Positions 35,201 through 46,829 of a stretch of DNA of 64,000 nucleotides are shown piece by piece. Each line of letters starts with the position of its first letter. Within the stretch, counting starts at the first letter, position 1. Both the position numbers and the translations under genes were made by a program. This DNA is from Musa acuminata AAA Group (lineage: Eukaryota; Streptophyta; Magnoliopsida; Zingiberales; Musaceae): positions 11,046,501 to 11,110,500 of the forward strand of contig NC_088327.1 in NCBI RefSeq assembly GCF_036884655.1. The letters run 5' to 3'. The notes beneath the pieces are model-generated. The model was not told the DNA's origin. It searched no databases and worked only from the letters and a program-made list of their open reading frames with translations.

Positions 35201-35533
35201 TTTATTTACATTTGGATGTGCTTGTTGGAAAAAGATGTACTACTAAAGAACTTGATATTATTTGTCAGGCTAACTTTCCTAATCGCTGAGGCTTGTCTAA
35301 TCGCTGGTGCTACAAAAAATGCATACCATACCAAGTACCGGCATGTGGTCTATGCTCAGAACTGGACCTGCGAGTCTCTGAGAAAAGGAGTGTTCATTGC
35401 AGGAGCTGTCTTTGTGGTTTTCACCATGATTCTCAATGTGTATTACTACATGTATTTCGCAAAAGCTACGGGTCAGGCTGCACGAAAGACCAACAAACCA
35501 AACCCAACAGTTGGAATGACTGGTTATGCTTGA
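32250..35533 (+). CDS. DUF1218 membrane protein (MODIFYING WALL LIGNIN-like)
   Basis: Three exons, 32250-32348, 34953-35155 and 35269-35533, give 188 aa. The introns (2,604 and 113 bp) are GT-AG and the phases agree. The N-terminus is a hydrophobic segment (MLVQILAVALCLTAFGFAIA) ending in AAERRRS, followed by a luminal/extracellular Cys-containing loop (ATYCVYDSDVATGYG). Three more membrane helices follow (about GAFLFLLSSQSLLMG, FLIAEACLIAG, GVFIAGAVFVVFTMILNVYY). The pattern AERRRS...YDSDVATGYG...FASSWLTFLIAEACLIAGA...ESLRKGVFIAGA is that of plant DUF1218 proteins, some of which (MWL1/2 in Arabidopsis) affect lignin in cell walls. The function here is by family only. Intron 1 carries a large tandem array (separate entry). 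Confidence 0.88.
33362..34588 (+). repeat. Seven-copy ~176-bp tandem array in intron 1 of the DUF1218 gene
   Basis: The word gtaacatactgc recurs (once as gttacatactgc) at 33371, 33547, 33724, 33900, 34077, 34253 and 34430, a period of 176/177 bp. Two subtypes alternate. Type A has gtctatatctggtgg with cataatgttttgt (units 1, 3, 5). Type B has gcctatatctggtgg with cttaatgtattgt (units 2, 4 and, less purely, 6). Unit 7 is B-like with a deletion. That is a dimeric higher-order repeat of about 353 bp. Every unit carries a pyrimidine tract plus CAG or TAG just before the anchor word, a splice-acceptor-like sequence. Frames through the array are not genes. Confidence 0.93.
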
Positions 35534-36370
35534 ATGATGTTGGGAACTCTATCCTCTATCCTCATAGTGCAGAAGAATCCTACATCCGACATCTGTGTCT
35601 TCTGATGCTTAGCTATTTACATGCCACCAAGTACAGAGACTCCAGTTGATGCAGTAGCTATTTTTGTTTGGTCTTGGTTCTTAGTTTTGGCCCGGAATTG
35701 TAATCGACATTATAATATAACTGGACGGAGCTCATCACCAATGGAGTAATGGTTTTGGTTTCCAAAGTGAAGGTTTGCCTGGATATTAAGGCTGTTCGGT
35801 AAGACTAGACTTTTAAACTTCTGCTGGATGTTTGGCCGAATGAGTTTCCTTGTAAACTGCACCTTCAAAATGCAATGGTATTTCCTTCAAGGTGCAATTA
35901 CTGTTTGAACTAACAGCAATCAGAAAAGCAAGCTAAGCGTTTAAATCGGGAGGTCACTCCCGCCCGTACGCTTTGAAGTGCCAATTGCAAACGCAATCAC
36001 AGTGTCTCCTATGCCTTGCCATTTGAAGTACCAGTGGCAATGCATGTTTATGTTTTCCTACGGCAGATGGCCACGTTTCGCGGAGAGGACACTGTTAACA
36101 GGAGTCACTTTGAAAATTAACCCTGGCAAGTTGGTTCTAAATCTAGGAACGAAAGAATCCAATCCCTCCTCAACCATCCCTATCAATCGATTAATCAAAG
36201 GGAGACAAAGACTATGCTTGCAGTACTCTTTCGAGTCAATATATGCGGCAGGTTATTGGAATCCAGAGGATGCCACCTGGAAATGATCAAACTTGCTCTC
36301 CAGTGGATGCATGCCATGATGCAAAAGTACAGAGCATGCATGTGTTGTTGCCACCAAGGCCCCATGTATG
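35534..36370. other. 3' region of the DUF1218 gene and start of the duplicated block
   Basis: Probable 3' UTR and downstream DNA. The 52 bp at 35972-36023 reappear inverted at 36941-36992. Confidence 0.5.
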
Positions 36371-36940
36371 TCTTGCATATAATAATAATACAAGCGATAC
36401 GAGTCCAGAGTACTACTCGTTTCATAGATATGTGTTGGAAACTCGACAAACAAAAGCTCATTTCTCAATGCCTATACTCAATCGCATTTCAAATGTCTTC
36501 CGCGAGACACATCACTCAGGCGAGGTTTTCACAGCAAAAGAACTACTCATACGACATAAGATCTAAATTCCACCCGTCTCAACCCTCTCAATCCACCACC
36601 ACAACATCATCACCATCATCATATCATGATTCGGGTTGTCCGATTGGCGTCACGTCATTCCACCAGTGCATATATGATTCCAAGGATTCATTTATTTTAT
36701 CTTCAACCATCGAAGTGATCCATAGAAAAACAAAAAAAGCACCATAGAAGGGGAGCGAAGCCAAAGAAAGCGCTAAGACCGGATGCCTTCACTTTTCTTG
36801 CAGCATCTTAAACAGCTCCTCCGTCATTCGCTACTCTCCACGATCGAGTTGAACGGACAAACATCCTGTAGTTTACGTGCTGACATGACATTTTTACTCT
36901 TAAAGATGTTCTTTTATATATTTATATATATATATATATA
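36371..36940 (+). repeat. Direct duplication, copy 1
   Basis: From cttgcatataataataatac to a TA-rich end, matching 36995-37564 at a constant offset of 624 bp. By eye I find no difference over about 540 bp. Confidence 0.92.
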
Positions 36941-36992
36941 AATGGCAAGGCATAGGAGACACTGTGATTGCGTTTGCAATTGGCACTTCAAA
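36941..36992 (-). repeat. 52-bp inverted copy at the duplication junction
   Basis: The exact reverse complement of 35972-36023. It sits precisely between the TA run ending copy 1 and the start of copy 2. Confidence 0.92.
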
Positions 36993-36994
36993 TG

Positions 36995-37542
36995 CCTTGC
37001 ATATAATAATAATACAAGCGATACGAGTCCAGAGTACTACTCGTTTCATAGATATGTGTTGGAAACTCGACAAACAAAAGCTCATTTCTCAATGCCTATA
37101 CTCAATCGCATTTCAAATGTCTTCCGCGAGACACATCACTCAGGCGAGGTTTTCACAGCAAAAGAACTACTCATACGACATAAGATCTAAATTCCACCCG
37201 TCTCAACCCTCTCAATCCACCACCACAACATCATCACCATCATCATATCATGATTCGGGTTGTCCGATTGGCGTCACGTCATTCCACCAGTGCATATATG
37301 ATTCCAAGGATTCATTTATTTTATCTTCAACCATCGAAGTGATCCATAGAAAAACAAAAAAAGCACCATAGAAGGGGAGCGAAGCCAAAGAAAGCGCTAA
37401 GACCGGATGCCTTCACTTTTCTTGCAGCATCTTAAACAGCTCCTCCGTCATTCGCTACTCTCCACGATCGAGTTGAACGGACAAACATCCTGTAGTTTAC
37501 GTGCTGACATGACATTTTTACTCTTAAAGATGTTCTTTTATA

Positions 37543-37564
<22 letters not shown>
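36995..37564 (+). repeat. Direct duplication, copy 2
   Basis: Second copy of 36371-36940. It ends in a longer TA run that continues to about 37590. Confidence 0.92.

Positions 37565-37590
<26 letters not shown>
37543..37590. repeat. (TA)n microsatellite
   Basis: TA dinucleotide run of about 48 bp at the end of duplication copy 2. Confidence 0.95.
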
Positions 37591-37594
<4 letters not shown>

Positions 37595-38275
37595 CTTACT
37601 CGTAGTCATCATCATGTGCCACGTCGAAGCATCAGCATTATTACTCAGAGAATCTACAAGCTTCCAAACATGTGGATTTGACATCTTTTACCAAGTCCAG
37701 AGATGGTCGTGGCTCTTTGACCTTTTCGTTGCTGGTGTCGGCATGAACTGTTATCGCAACCCGGTCGCCAGTCAACACCCCAAAATAAAATTTTAGAAAA
37801 CAGAAGAAATATAAGGAAATTTCCCTATTTGCCATACTAATCATAATATTTCTTTCGATTTATATTCCTTTTCTTCGTTCAAACCCGCGGGGGTTGGAAT
37901 CTGTAATAAAAGAATTGCATCGGTCTCCTTTGTGAATCTCGATAGCATGAGAAATCAAAAAGGAAAGCCACTTTATGGTTACTACTCCCGTGCACTCAAA
38001 CTGAAAGATGCAACAAATCCAACAAAACGCAATAGATTCATCAATAATTACGGTGCCTTGTTTGATTCTAATATTCTAACGCTTCAAATCTACCTGTGCT
38101 CCACAAATATCCAAGCCAAAACGGCAGAAACAATAAAAGCAGCGATCTACGTCCTTCACCCTTCTCCCTTCAAAGAGGCTCAAGCACGTTGGGAACGGGG
38201 GAGGACAGCGAGAAACACAAGGGGAGGGAAGGAACCTCTACAAGTTGATTACAGCAGATCTCCTGGGAAGGCAAG

Positions 38276-38554
38276 CTATCGGTTGTGGAGGGGATCAGGG
38301 CAGCTCGGTGCCTGTCGCTTGCTGTCGTTGAAACGGTCGTCGGTTCCCGCTGGTGGCGACTTCAATGGAGTGGGCCTCTTTCCGGTCACCGCCGCCGTCT
38401 CCTTGTGTAGTATGAACCCCAGCCTTCTTCGGAACATGGGAATTTCCTCTGCCCCTTCCTGGAGTCGGAAGAACACCCACACGCTACAAAGGATCATTAG
38501 ACAAAAGAGAAACCTTCTTCTCCTCCTCCTCCTCGCGGCGGCCACCGATGACAT
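38276..38554 (-). CDS. CLE: CLE signalling peptide precursor, CLE27-like
   Basis: A short intronless precursor of 92 aa, stop TAG at 38276-38278. It starts with an Arg-rich stretch followed by a hydrophobic signal segment (FLFCLMILCSVWVFF, about 15-29). A variable charged middle follows, then the C-terminal CLE dodecapeptide RQAPSCPDPLHN (about 80-91) with one extra Arg. The invariant P, PDP and HN positions of CLE peptides are present; the SC in place of SG recalls CLE27-type peptides. CLE peptides are cut out, modified and secreted as ligands of leucine-rich-repeat receptor kinases in meristem and vascular development. The target of this one cannot be read from sequence. The opposite-strand frame at 37932-38603 covers the same bases and is judged a shadow. 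Confidence 0.85.
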   Translation of the reverse strand: MSSVAAARRRRRRRFLFCLMILCSVWVFFRLQEGAEEIPMFRRRLGFILHKETAAVTGKRPTPLKSPPAGTDDRFNDSKRQAPSCPDPLHNR

Positions 38555-38893
38555 GAGCCGAACAGAAAGTGTGGAGCTTCTTTGCCAACAATATGTACAT
38601 TAATGCAAGGGCGGCGAGGTAGATGGGAGGAGGAGGAAGAAGAAGAAGAAGAAGCTAAGCGACGCTACGCTATGCTGAGCTCTCTCGAAGGAGCCCTTAG
38701 CGTTTCGTCTTTGAAGATTGGGTTTGCATCCGTCAATGTCCATGGCGTTTTGTTGGGGGCGAGGAGGTACGGAGCCGATTAAGGCGGAGGGTGTTGCGCC
38801 GACATTGTTTCCTCAATTTGCGTATTGAACGTGGCATGGCGCTGATGCTCCAAAACATGTGAATCCACACGCGGTAATGCTGATGCGATCTTC

Positions 38894-38907
38894 CCTATTT
38901 ATAGGGC
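38894..38907 (-). promoter_or_regulatory. Probable TATA box upstream of the CLE gene
   Basis: The minus strand reads CCCTATAAATAGGG, a near-palindrome with a strong TATA core, about 340 bp upstream of the CLE start. That would imply a leader of about 300 bases, rich in CT (complement of the gga/gaa run at 38626-38654). Confidence 0.4.
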
Positions 38908-41571
38908 AACCCCGTACGGTGCTACTTGTAGATTCACATGTCTTGAGGCTTATTCGTTCCAATGGTATAACATATATATACCTATACGTGTATCTAATAT
39001 TACGTAGGTGCCATTTTCTCCGTGTGTATATCCATATCCATATGTACATGTATACGACCAGCATGTTATATCGTCGTCCATATATACCATTTACCCTATC
39101 ATTCTTACCTCATCTACATGTCATCATCCCGTGATCATCATCTTTTATTCGCCCACCATTCTTGATGGCCCCCCCAGCTGCCTCCATCATCTCTTTACCA
39201 GGCCTTGTCTCCCTCGTTTAGTCACTTCCACACAATCTCCTCTTTTTACCTCCGTTATTCCATCATCACTTGCACTGTTTCTCTATTTCCTCTCGCTCTT
39301 CAGTTATGAAGAACACCATCTCCTGTTCTTGCAATAATTCATGTTGTCATTATTGTGTGGAAGAGGAGATCGAAATTAGACACTGCATTCTTTTATTATT
39401 AGATTAAACTGTCGTACATAAAATAATTTAGTTAATCTATTTAAAGAACAAAGTCTGTACATTCGAAGAATATTATCGAGTCAAATACCTCGAACATCGT
39501 TAAGTATATATACACCAAAAAAAAAAACTACTTTTCTTCTCTCTTTTTATTTTTTAAAATAAATTTTAATAATAACCTTCGAGGATTATATTTTTTTTTA
39601 TTGATCGAATTTTAATATATCTTTATCTTAACTGTGAGTCATATAATTTAACATTTGCCGGATTAGATGACCGAGGTAATGCAAAGCATTATATATGTTG
39701 GTGACGAGAGAAGGGACTTGGATTACTCCAGGAGTTGTGTGAAACACCAAGGTTATTATTACGTACGATTGATTGATGAATGATAGCAAAAGACAACAAA
39801 TAAGTCCAATTGGCGTAGCAGCAATGTTGCTCCATTATTATCACAGTGTTGTTCTTAACTTCTTTGCATAGCTGAAGGCTCCATTATGTCCATTCAATTG
39901 CGTGCCCAACATACTGTTAGAAATGCTGGTGTAGGAGTGACTGGATTCTTCTTTAAAATGGGTCAACTCAACAGTTTCAATTCCCTCGGAGGGATATTGA
40001 TGAAAGTGTGGAGTCAAAGTCTACCAGAAATTTCAATTCGCTTTGTGCAGGGGAGAAGGAACCGTAGATTTGTACTTTGAGGAAGCTCAGATCGTTGAAG
40101 GTTGACGAAAAGGAAGCTGAAGATTAATGACAAGACTGCCTCTGTACGCTATAACTCTCTTGCTATCATCTGCTGCTGCTTGCCTCAGATGACAGACGTG
40201 TTAGAAATGAACGAGACGACGTTAATGATGTTGATGGAGATGGCTTCGACTTTAATGAATGAAGGTTTTCTGCAGCTGCAAGTTGAAGGAAAACAGAAAG
40301 AGAGAGAGTGCTGCAGTAGCAGCGATGGCTGCGAGATCAGAGTCGTCGTCGAGGAAATCTTGCTAAGACAAATTTAGCTCTGATACCATATTAGAAATGA
40401 AATAAAGAAGATGTTATTTGTTTTTGATATGGTACTCTCTATTTATACCCATTCGGAGGAAAGATTTCCAACTGCGATAATTGGAGATTCATCTGTGAGC
40501 CAATCCAACCCATACGATCCATGTCTATGTGTATATTCCTCGATAGAACAAATCTTGTGGTATGATGTTAGATGAATTTTCCTCGATAGAACTACGGTAT
40601 TTCCTTATGTAGTTGGAAAACACTTAACTGTTATCAGCAGAATTCTTAGCTGTTATCACGTATAATGTCCAAATCGCCGCCACCAAGCAAGTATTCTAGC
40701 ATCTGAATCAAGACCGAACCCACGCTTCGATCATTGGAGATTCATCTGAGCCAATCCACCCCATACGATCCATGTCTGTGTGCATAGCCCCATACGGAGT
40801 GTGCACAAGACAACAACAAATCTAGGTCTGGCCTTTGATCTAATTGCTCCTATCAGTCGGTCTGATGGGCCTGCGTGGACCATACTTTAAACCAAAGAGC
40901 ATGCATTTATTTCCTGAATGAAGCGACGATACATGCTTCCTACTACTTATCTTGTGTATTGCGACTCGAATGAACACCATGTCCGAGCTGTGAGTTGACG
41001 CACGGCGCCGCACGAGACCTACGAGTTTAGTTACCGCCCTCCAACTGCGATCATGCCCGATGCACCCATCGCCTATTAAGCAACCGGGAAATGGACGTGA
41101 GGTGGAGGAAGGCTCTGCATCGATGCCACCTTCACATCAACTCACAGTTGTCCATTTGCCGTATACGTGACAGGGGCCATGCACCAGAAGACAGCTAGTG
41201 GAAGCGTCGAGAACCTGCTTTCGACGTTCGAATTACATCACGCAAAATGGATGTCGAGGAAGATGACGGCGGCTGCAACGCTGTCCATCCCTCCATGCCA
41301 AACTTATGTAGGACGAGCTCGTGACACCCCTATGAAAAATGAACCTAATATGATGCCAGACTACATTATAGCCCCATCCACACCGCATCGAAATAGACGG
41401 CGGCGGCGGCGGCGGCGAACGCTACACATTTTATGAGGGAGGGAGGTTAAAACAAAATTAAACCCCGCTAAGCGTCGAACTGAGGTTACTTCCGGTCCAC
41501 CCACTCGCATGCCGCTGCGGGCCCCGAGAGTAAGAGAATGGAAGGTCCGACCGCAACCACACTTCCACGGG
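38908..41571. other. Intergenic, no gene recognised
   Basis: It contains a diverged direct repeat: ggagattcatctgtgagcca... at about 40483-40536 and a similar block at about 40735-40786. It also holds a (GGC)n run near 41398-41417. The word ctctgataccatattagaaatg at about 40379 is reminiscent of transposon-derived DNA, but I cannot define an element. Confidence 0.45.
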
Positions 41572-42428
41572 TCATGCCGCTAAGCTGAGCCCCGGCCCCA
41601 CCGGTCGCGCGTCCGACGGCGACGCGCCCCGCACTTTCGCCTCCGCTCCTCTTTCCCCGGTCCGGTTCTCCGGCTCCATGCCAAGCCTCAGGTCCAGCCG
41701 TACGCCCTCCGGCTCCCCCAGGATCACGTGCGATCCCTCCGCCGAGAACGCGCTCCCGTCCTCGCGGCTAGCCTCCTCCTCCGTTTCGTGGCTCGCCGCC
41801 CGTCGGAAGAGCCCCGGCTTCGAGACGACCAGCGCAGCTGGACTTCCGGCCGAGCGCTTGAATCGGGTCCGTGACTTGGGGGCGACCTCGTGGAGGTCCC
41901 CGGGTACGACACCGGCGCTGAGGTTCTTGGACACATGGCGGATGTCGTGGGCCTTCAACGCCGGAATAGCGCCAGCGGCGGAGTCGGACGAGATCTGGAT
42001 GATGGGCGCCCCCTTGAGCACCGCCTCGACGGCCGCCTGGCACAGCTGCCAGCTGCCGGACCAAAGCAATCCCACCGAGCCATATACCGGGTTAACGATC
42101 CGCCCACAAGCCTCGAACAACAGCGACCGGAATATGGCTGACAAAGAGACACACGCACGACGCTTTCAACTCCCAGCCTTTACAGTAGAACGATCATCAT
42201 CACTCAAATTCCTCCTGACGCAAGAGATATATACATACCAGGGCGGAGGTGTTCGGTGCCGGCGTTGATGAGGTTGACGAGTCCGGCGCGGCCGTAGAAC
42301 TTGGCGAGGAAGGCGGTGGCGTTGGCCTGCGCCTCGGGGTTCTTGATCCACTGCAGGCAGGGCCGGATGGTGCACCCGTCGCTGCAGCCCTTCCGTAGGA
42401 TTCGACATCCGTTGCAGCTCTTCCTCAT
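41572..42428 (-). CDS. LBD: Class II LOB-domain transcription factor
   Basis: Two exons, 42239-42428 and 41572-42137, joined over a 101-bp GT-AG intron; 251 aa. The N-terminal LOB domain has the zinc-binding motif C-X2-C-X6-C-X3-C (Cys 5, 8, 15, 19 in [19 protein letters not shown]). It continues with [37 protein letters not shown] and, in exon 2, [20 protein letters not shown] followed by [18 protein letters not shown]. The CNGCRxLRKGCS start and QWIK block mark class II (LBD37-42-like), a group linked in Arabidopsis to nitrogen and anthocyanin control. The class II absence of the full leucine zipper fits. The C-terminal half is variable and GC-rich. The antisense frame at 41678-42268 is a shadow. 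Confidence 0.95.
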
Positions 42429-42568
42429 CTGGTATCGACAACTTGCAACTTAAAGCAAATTCTCTCTCTACAGGCAGAAAGGCTCCAAAAGAAAGCTGGC
42501 TTGCAAACGGAGCGGAAGAACGAGCGAGTGCGATGGAGCAGACGGGTGGAAGGGGAAGGAGTTGCGGA

Positions 42569-42576
42569 CTATATAA
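42569..42576 (-). promoter_or_regulatory. TATA box of the LBD gene
   Basis: The minus strand reads TTATATAG about 145 bp upstream of the ATG at 42428, inside an otherwise GC/purine-balanced stretch. Confidence 0.5.
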
Positions 42577-42859
42577 GCTTGGAAGGTGGATGTAGGATTG
42601 ATCGATCATTGTCATCATGGGATCACGTAGATAGATGTCCGCATGTTGGAGGATGAATCAGAGTCTCCAAAACAGAGTCTCCTATTGCGTCTTCCGCGTG
42701 AATCAATTCATGTTCTTACAAATGAATGGCAAAAACGAGAGCGACGCAGTTTCTTCATCATTGTTGTGTAACACATTTTTCAGATTTTGATTGCAACGAA
42801 ATAGATTTTTTTAATTTTCTTCATCATCATTCTCTTACTACTTAATTTGTATTGTATCG

Positions 42860-42960
42860 GTAAAAAAAATAATAATTGAAAGTATCATTTAGTTAGATGG
42901 GAAGAACTTTAATAGTTTATCATAAGATTGTAAGTTCGAATCCTGTATTTATTATTTATT
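42860..42960 (+). other. tRNA-like A/B-box remnant (possible SINE or tRNA relic)
   Basis: The stretch tcatttagttagatggg resembles a degenerate A box. About 35-45 bp on, gttcgaatcctg matches a tRNA B box (GTTCGAATCC). No acceptor stem pairs clearly, so it is not a functional tRNA gene. Confidence 0.3.
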
Positions 42961-43319
42961 ATTTATAATAAAATATCTAACGAATTTAAATATTAAATTA
43001 AGTTATAATAATAATAATACATATAATTAAGTTATAATCCTGTATTAAGTATGCTAACGAATTTAAATATTAAATTAAGTTATAATAATAATAATACATA
43101 TAATTAAGTTATAATATTAAATTAAGTTATAATGATAAATAATATGTTCATGTTGTCAACATTTAAAGTTGAAATATATTCTTTCTAAAACTATTATTCT
43201 CAATATTGTAAGAAAATTTGGTTGAACATGCATAAGGATCAATATTTACTTTAAGTATATTTTATTAAAAAAAAGGTAAGGGCATTCGACATAATAAGTT
43301 TAAGTATGCTAACGAATTT

Positions 43320-43335
43320 AAATATTAGATTAAGT

Positions 43336-43387
<52 letters not shown>
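43320..43387. repeat. (TAA)n microsatellite in a local direct-repeat cluster
   Basis: A TAA run of about 50 bp preceded by taacgaatttaaatattarattaagt. That phrase also occurs near 42977 and 43054 and, in shortened form, at 43105, so the area is a small cluster of direct repeats. Confidence 0.85.
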
Positions 43388-43388
<1 letters not shown>

Positions 43389-43739
43389 ATATAATGATTA
43401 GAAGTGACGATTCAATTCTAATTGACCTTAAGTGAATCGCAAAAGCTCGATGAGTTTGAATATGATTAAAGTAAGGATGTGTGAGGAATAATAAGTCGTT
43501 TATCTATTGGATGGAGTAATAAAAAATTAAATAAAAAATCTAAATTAAAGAAGAGTGTTATACTAAACTTATTGAGATACATAAGTGAGATATATTTAGA
43601 TAAAAAAAATAATATTTATCAAATAAAATAATACTTAATTAAAGTTATTAAAATCTTATAATTATATTAATAAAAAAACTTAAAATAACGTCCAATAGGA
43701 TTCAACCCTCTACTCTTATACTTTAAGATAACTTATTAA

Positions 43740-43811
<72 letters not shown>
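43740..43811. repeat. (TA)n microsatellite
   Basis: About 70 bp of TA dinucleotides. Confidence 0.97.
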
Positions 43812-43816
<5 letters not shown>

Positions 43817-46760
43817 TTTTGCTAGTTACATGTGTCTAAAAAGCTAATTACGTGATTGATGACACGTGTGATATAATGCACAATCTTTTTTTATTGTTGT
43901 TATTATTATTATTTTTTATTTTTATTATGTGATAAATATATATTGTGATATCTTTAGATTTATGCAATGAGAATTAGATCATGATAGTGAGACCAATTTG
44001 CCTATGAACATAGATCGTTAAATATTTCGGTCATAAATTACTCGAGAGAGATATCAAAATAGCCGGACAGATCGGTGTATTATATACCCATCCATATGAT
44101 GAAAGTAGTTGATCTCATAGCTGCTTATGTGGGAACAATAATGATATAGCACAAGTGCTCATTAGAGAATGAGTTCACCGAATGATTCGCTTACGGAATG
44201 TTAGATGGTTAATAATACCTTAACGTAAAATAATGATTCCGCAGTCCTAGTTGTATGTCTGATCCTTAGACTTGAGACATCAAAGATGTATTATTTGAGT
44301 ACTTCGTTCTTTGATACCAGACTTGTAGGTTTGAAACTTTTGAATTTAGTACAAATGGTCATTGAGAACGACAACTAACCTTACGAAGGTAATTGAGCGT
44401 CAATAAAAGATCATTCACTTTCGATATCATGAGAGAAATATCTCGTGAGCTCTCACTTAGGAAAATCCCTAGATAGGGTCAATTAAATTATGATGAATTT
44501 GATAAGTGTGAGATTCAGATTTAGAGATAACGAGTTATTCAAGAGAATCTAATTAGAGTGAGACTTGAATATATTTCGTACGAACTTGATAGCACCATGC
44601 CCAATATATGATCTTTGGGATATTAGATATATGAGGGACTATAAATACACTATAACTAAGGGCATATATGTTCAACGGATTATATCCTCCTATATCATCT
44701 AGGGATTATGACACAGTGGCTTAGTACATCCAAAGTCGATTAGTTAAGTGAATTATTATTGGAATAATAATTCAATGAGTTAGAATAAGTTCTAATAAGT
44801 GCAACTCACAATCAGCTCGATATTGGGCCTAGAGGGTCACACACATATGGTGAATAACGTGACAAGTAAAGGATTGAATATAAAATATCCAATAAGTCCT
44901 TATTTTATTGAATCCATTGAGTGAGACTTAATAGTTTATAGTGGTTGTTGGATGATCTAATATTCATTAAGCTAGAATAATTGGATGAAGATCTAATACA
45001 CATTAAGGCAGATCCATTAGGATAAGTAAAGAGGGATCTTTGTATATAGGAGTTGGGGCTTAAAGGATCATTGGCTAAATCCCTATTGTCACCATCTCCT
45101 TCACCTCCTCCCTACCTCTTTCTCTAGTTGACTATCTCTTCTCTGGTGCGAGAGGACAACAAGAGGGACTAATCCCACCTTGGTTATTGTGGTGTGATAA
45201 TGCACGAACGCGAGGAAAGAACGTGTTGCGTGAAGAGGTGTGTTGTCGTCGTATCTGCCGTGTAGATCACCCTATAGAAGAGTTTGCAAGAGCTCCTTCA
45301 TCCACAGACTGAGATCTACAAATTAAGGGATGTATGATCTCCCCTATATGAGAATGTCTCAACCACTTTATGTAGTTATGCGGTTTTATCGCTTTCGAGT
45401 TTTTCACTCACAATCTTCGCACGACGATTAGATAATATTGTTTTAGGAAACTAGTTTTTGTTTTTACTTTCCACTACACATGTGATGCTCTTTGTGGTTT
45501 CTCAATAATTTTGGTTTTATCCTCTTTACCAACTTGATAACTCATGGTCCTTTATTTTCTTCTTTCACTATTTTTTTAGTTTTTCTCATAGAGACTAGGA
45601 AACCTTAGTTATAAAGATGGTTGAGGTAAGAAAGCCCAATTCTTCCTTTACTATATCTAATATTTTAGTTTTATAGATTATATACTAATGTTTTCAGCTA
45701 CCATTGAGTAACCTACACTTTAAATTAATATTTAATTTTTAGATATATTTTGTATAATTCTTTTGTGATTCTAAAACTTCTAGTATGGCTACAGAGTTAT
45801 GGGTGGCCCAATATGAGGTACTCAAAATATTTTATTTTCTGAAAAGAGATTCTATTCTATCTGAATTGACTCTTTTAGTGATATGATTAGACTCTGTGCC
45901 TTTGATATATTTAAAAAAATTTATTTATGGTTTTGTGAGATTTGAAATTGAGTGAATATCACATTTGTGAACCAAGATATGACGTTTATAATTTCAAATA
46001 GTCCAACTCAATTTCAAAATAGGTATTGGTAGTGAATTAGGAGGATAATTTAGCCTCTAATGATTATATTTGAATTTAAAAATTAGTGTGTATTTAGTTT
46101 TATATAGTTCCTAGGTTTTCACAAAATTTCATAAAAATTCAAGATTGTTTGGTCAGTTAAAACGGTGAAGTAAATTTTTTTTACAAAATTATGTGATGGT
46201 TTAAATGATACTAACTAGTTTATTTGATTATATAGTGTATTATAAATAATTAATGATAATATTTAGATAAATTTTTAGGTTGAGCATAGTCTATTTAGTT
46301 TAGAACTTTATCCAAAAAAATTTATAAATTATTATTATAAATTATTATAAATTATTAATTAAATAGATATGTTTCTTGATTAAAGTATTTCGTGATACTA
46401 TGCTCTCAATTCGATATGTGTACTACTCCCTAGTATGCTGGATCATTAATAAATATAGTCTTTTATTATTATTTTTATTTTTGAGTAAAATTAGTTAAGT
46501 ATAAGTTTTATTTATTGTAAAATAGTGATTGTATAAATTATCATATTCATAATATATTTTAGAAAATATGTTTGAAATGATATGATTATCATTAACTAGA
46601 CATAAGAGAAAAATGAGTGTATATATTTTGTAAGCACGGAAATATAAGAATTAAAATAAAAATATATTATATGTATGTATATATGATGATTGTGCGATAT
46701 GAGAATGCACATGTTTTCTTTGATGTGCGGTGTCAGAGCTCACGAATATATTACCATATG
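43812..46760. other. AT-rich non-coding DNA, probably transposon-derived
   Basis: No open frame of note on either strand. The part 43.9-45.5 kb has the texture of a retrotransposon non-coding region, with a TATA-like ctataaatac at about 44639, but I could not find terminal repeats, a primer site or a coding relic. The assignment is inference. Confidence 0.3.

Positions 46761-46763
<3 letters not shown>

Positions 46764-46828
<65 letters not shown>
46764..46828. repeat. (TA)n microsatellite
   Basis: About 65 bp of TA dinucleotides. Confidence 0.97.

Positions 46829-46829
<1 letters not shown>

Noticed and set aside
37932..38603. 223-codon plus-strand frame
   Set aside because: No domain; it covers the CLE gene on the other strand, which has a signal segment and a CLE motif.
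41678..42268. 196-codon plus-strand frame
   Set aside because: Antisense shadow of the LBD gene.
43900..45480. Possible solo LTR or non-autonomous retroelement
   Set aside because: Texture suggests it, but I found no TG...CA ends, duplication or primer site, so it is kept only as a low-confidence intergenic note.
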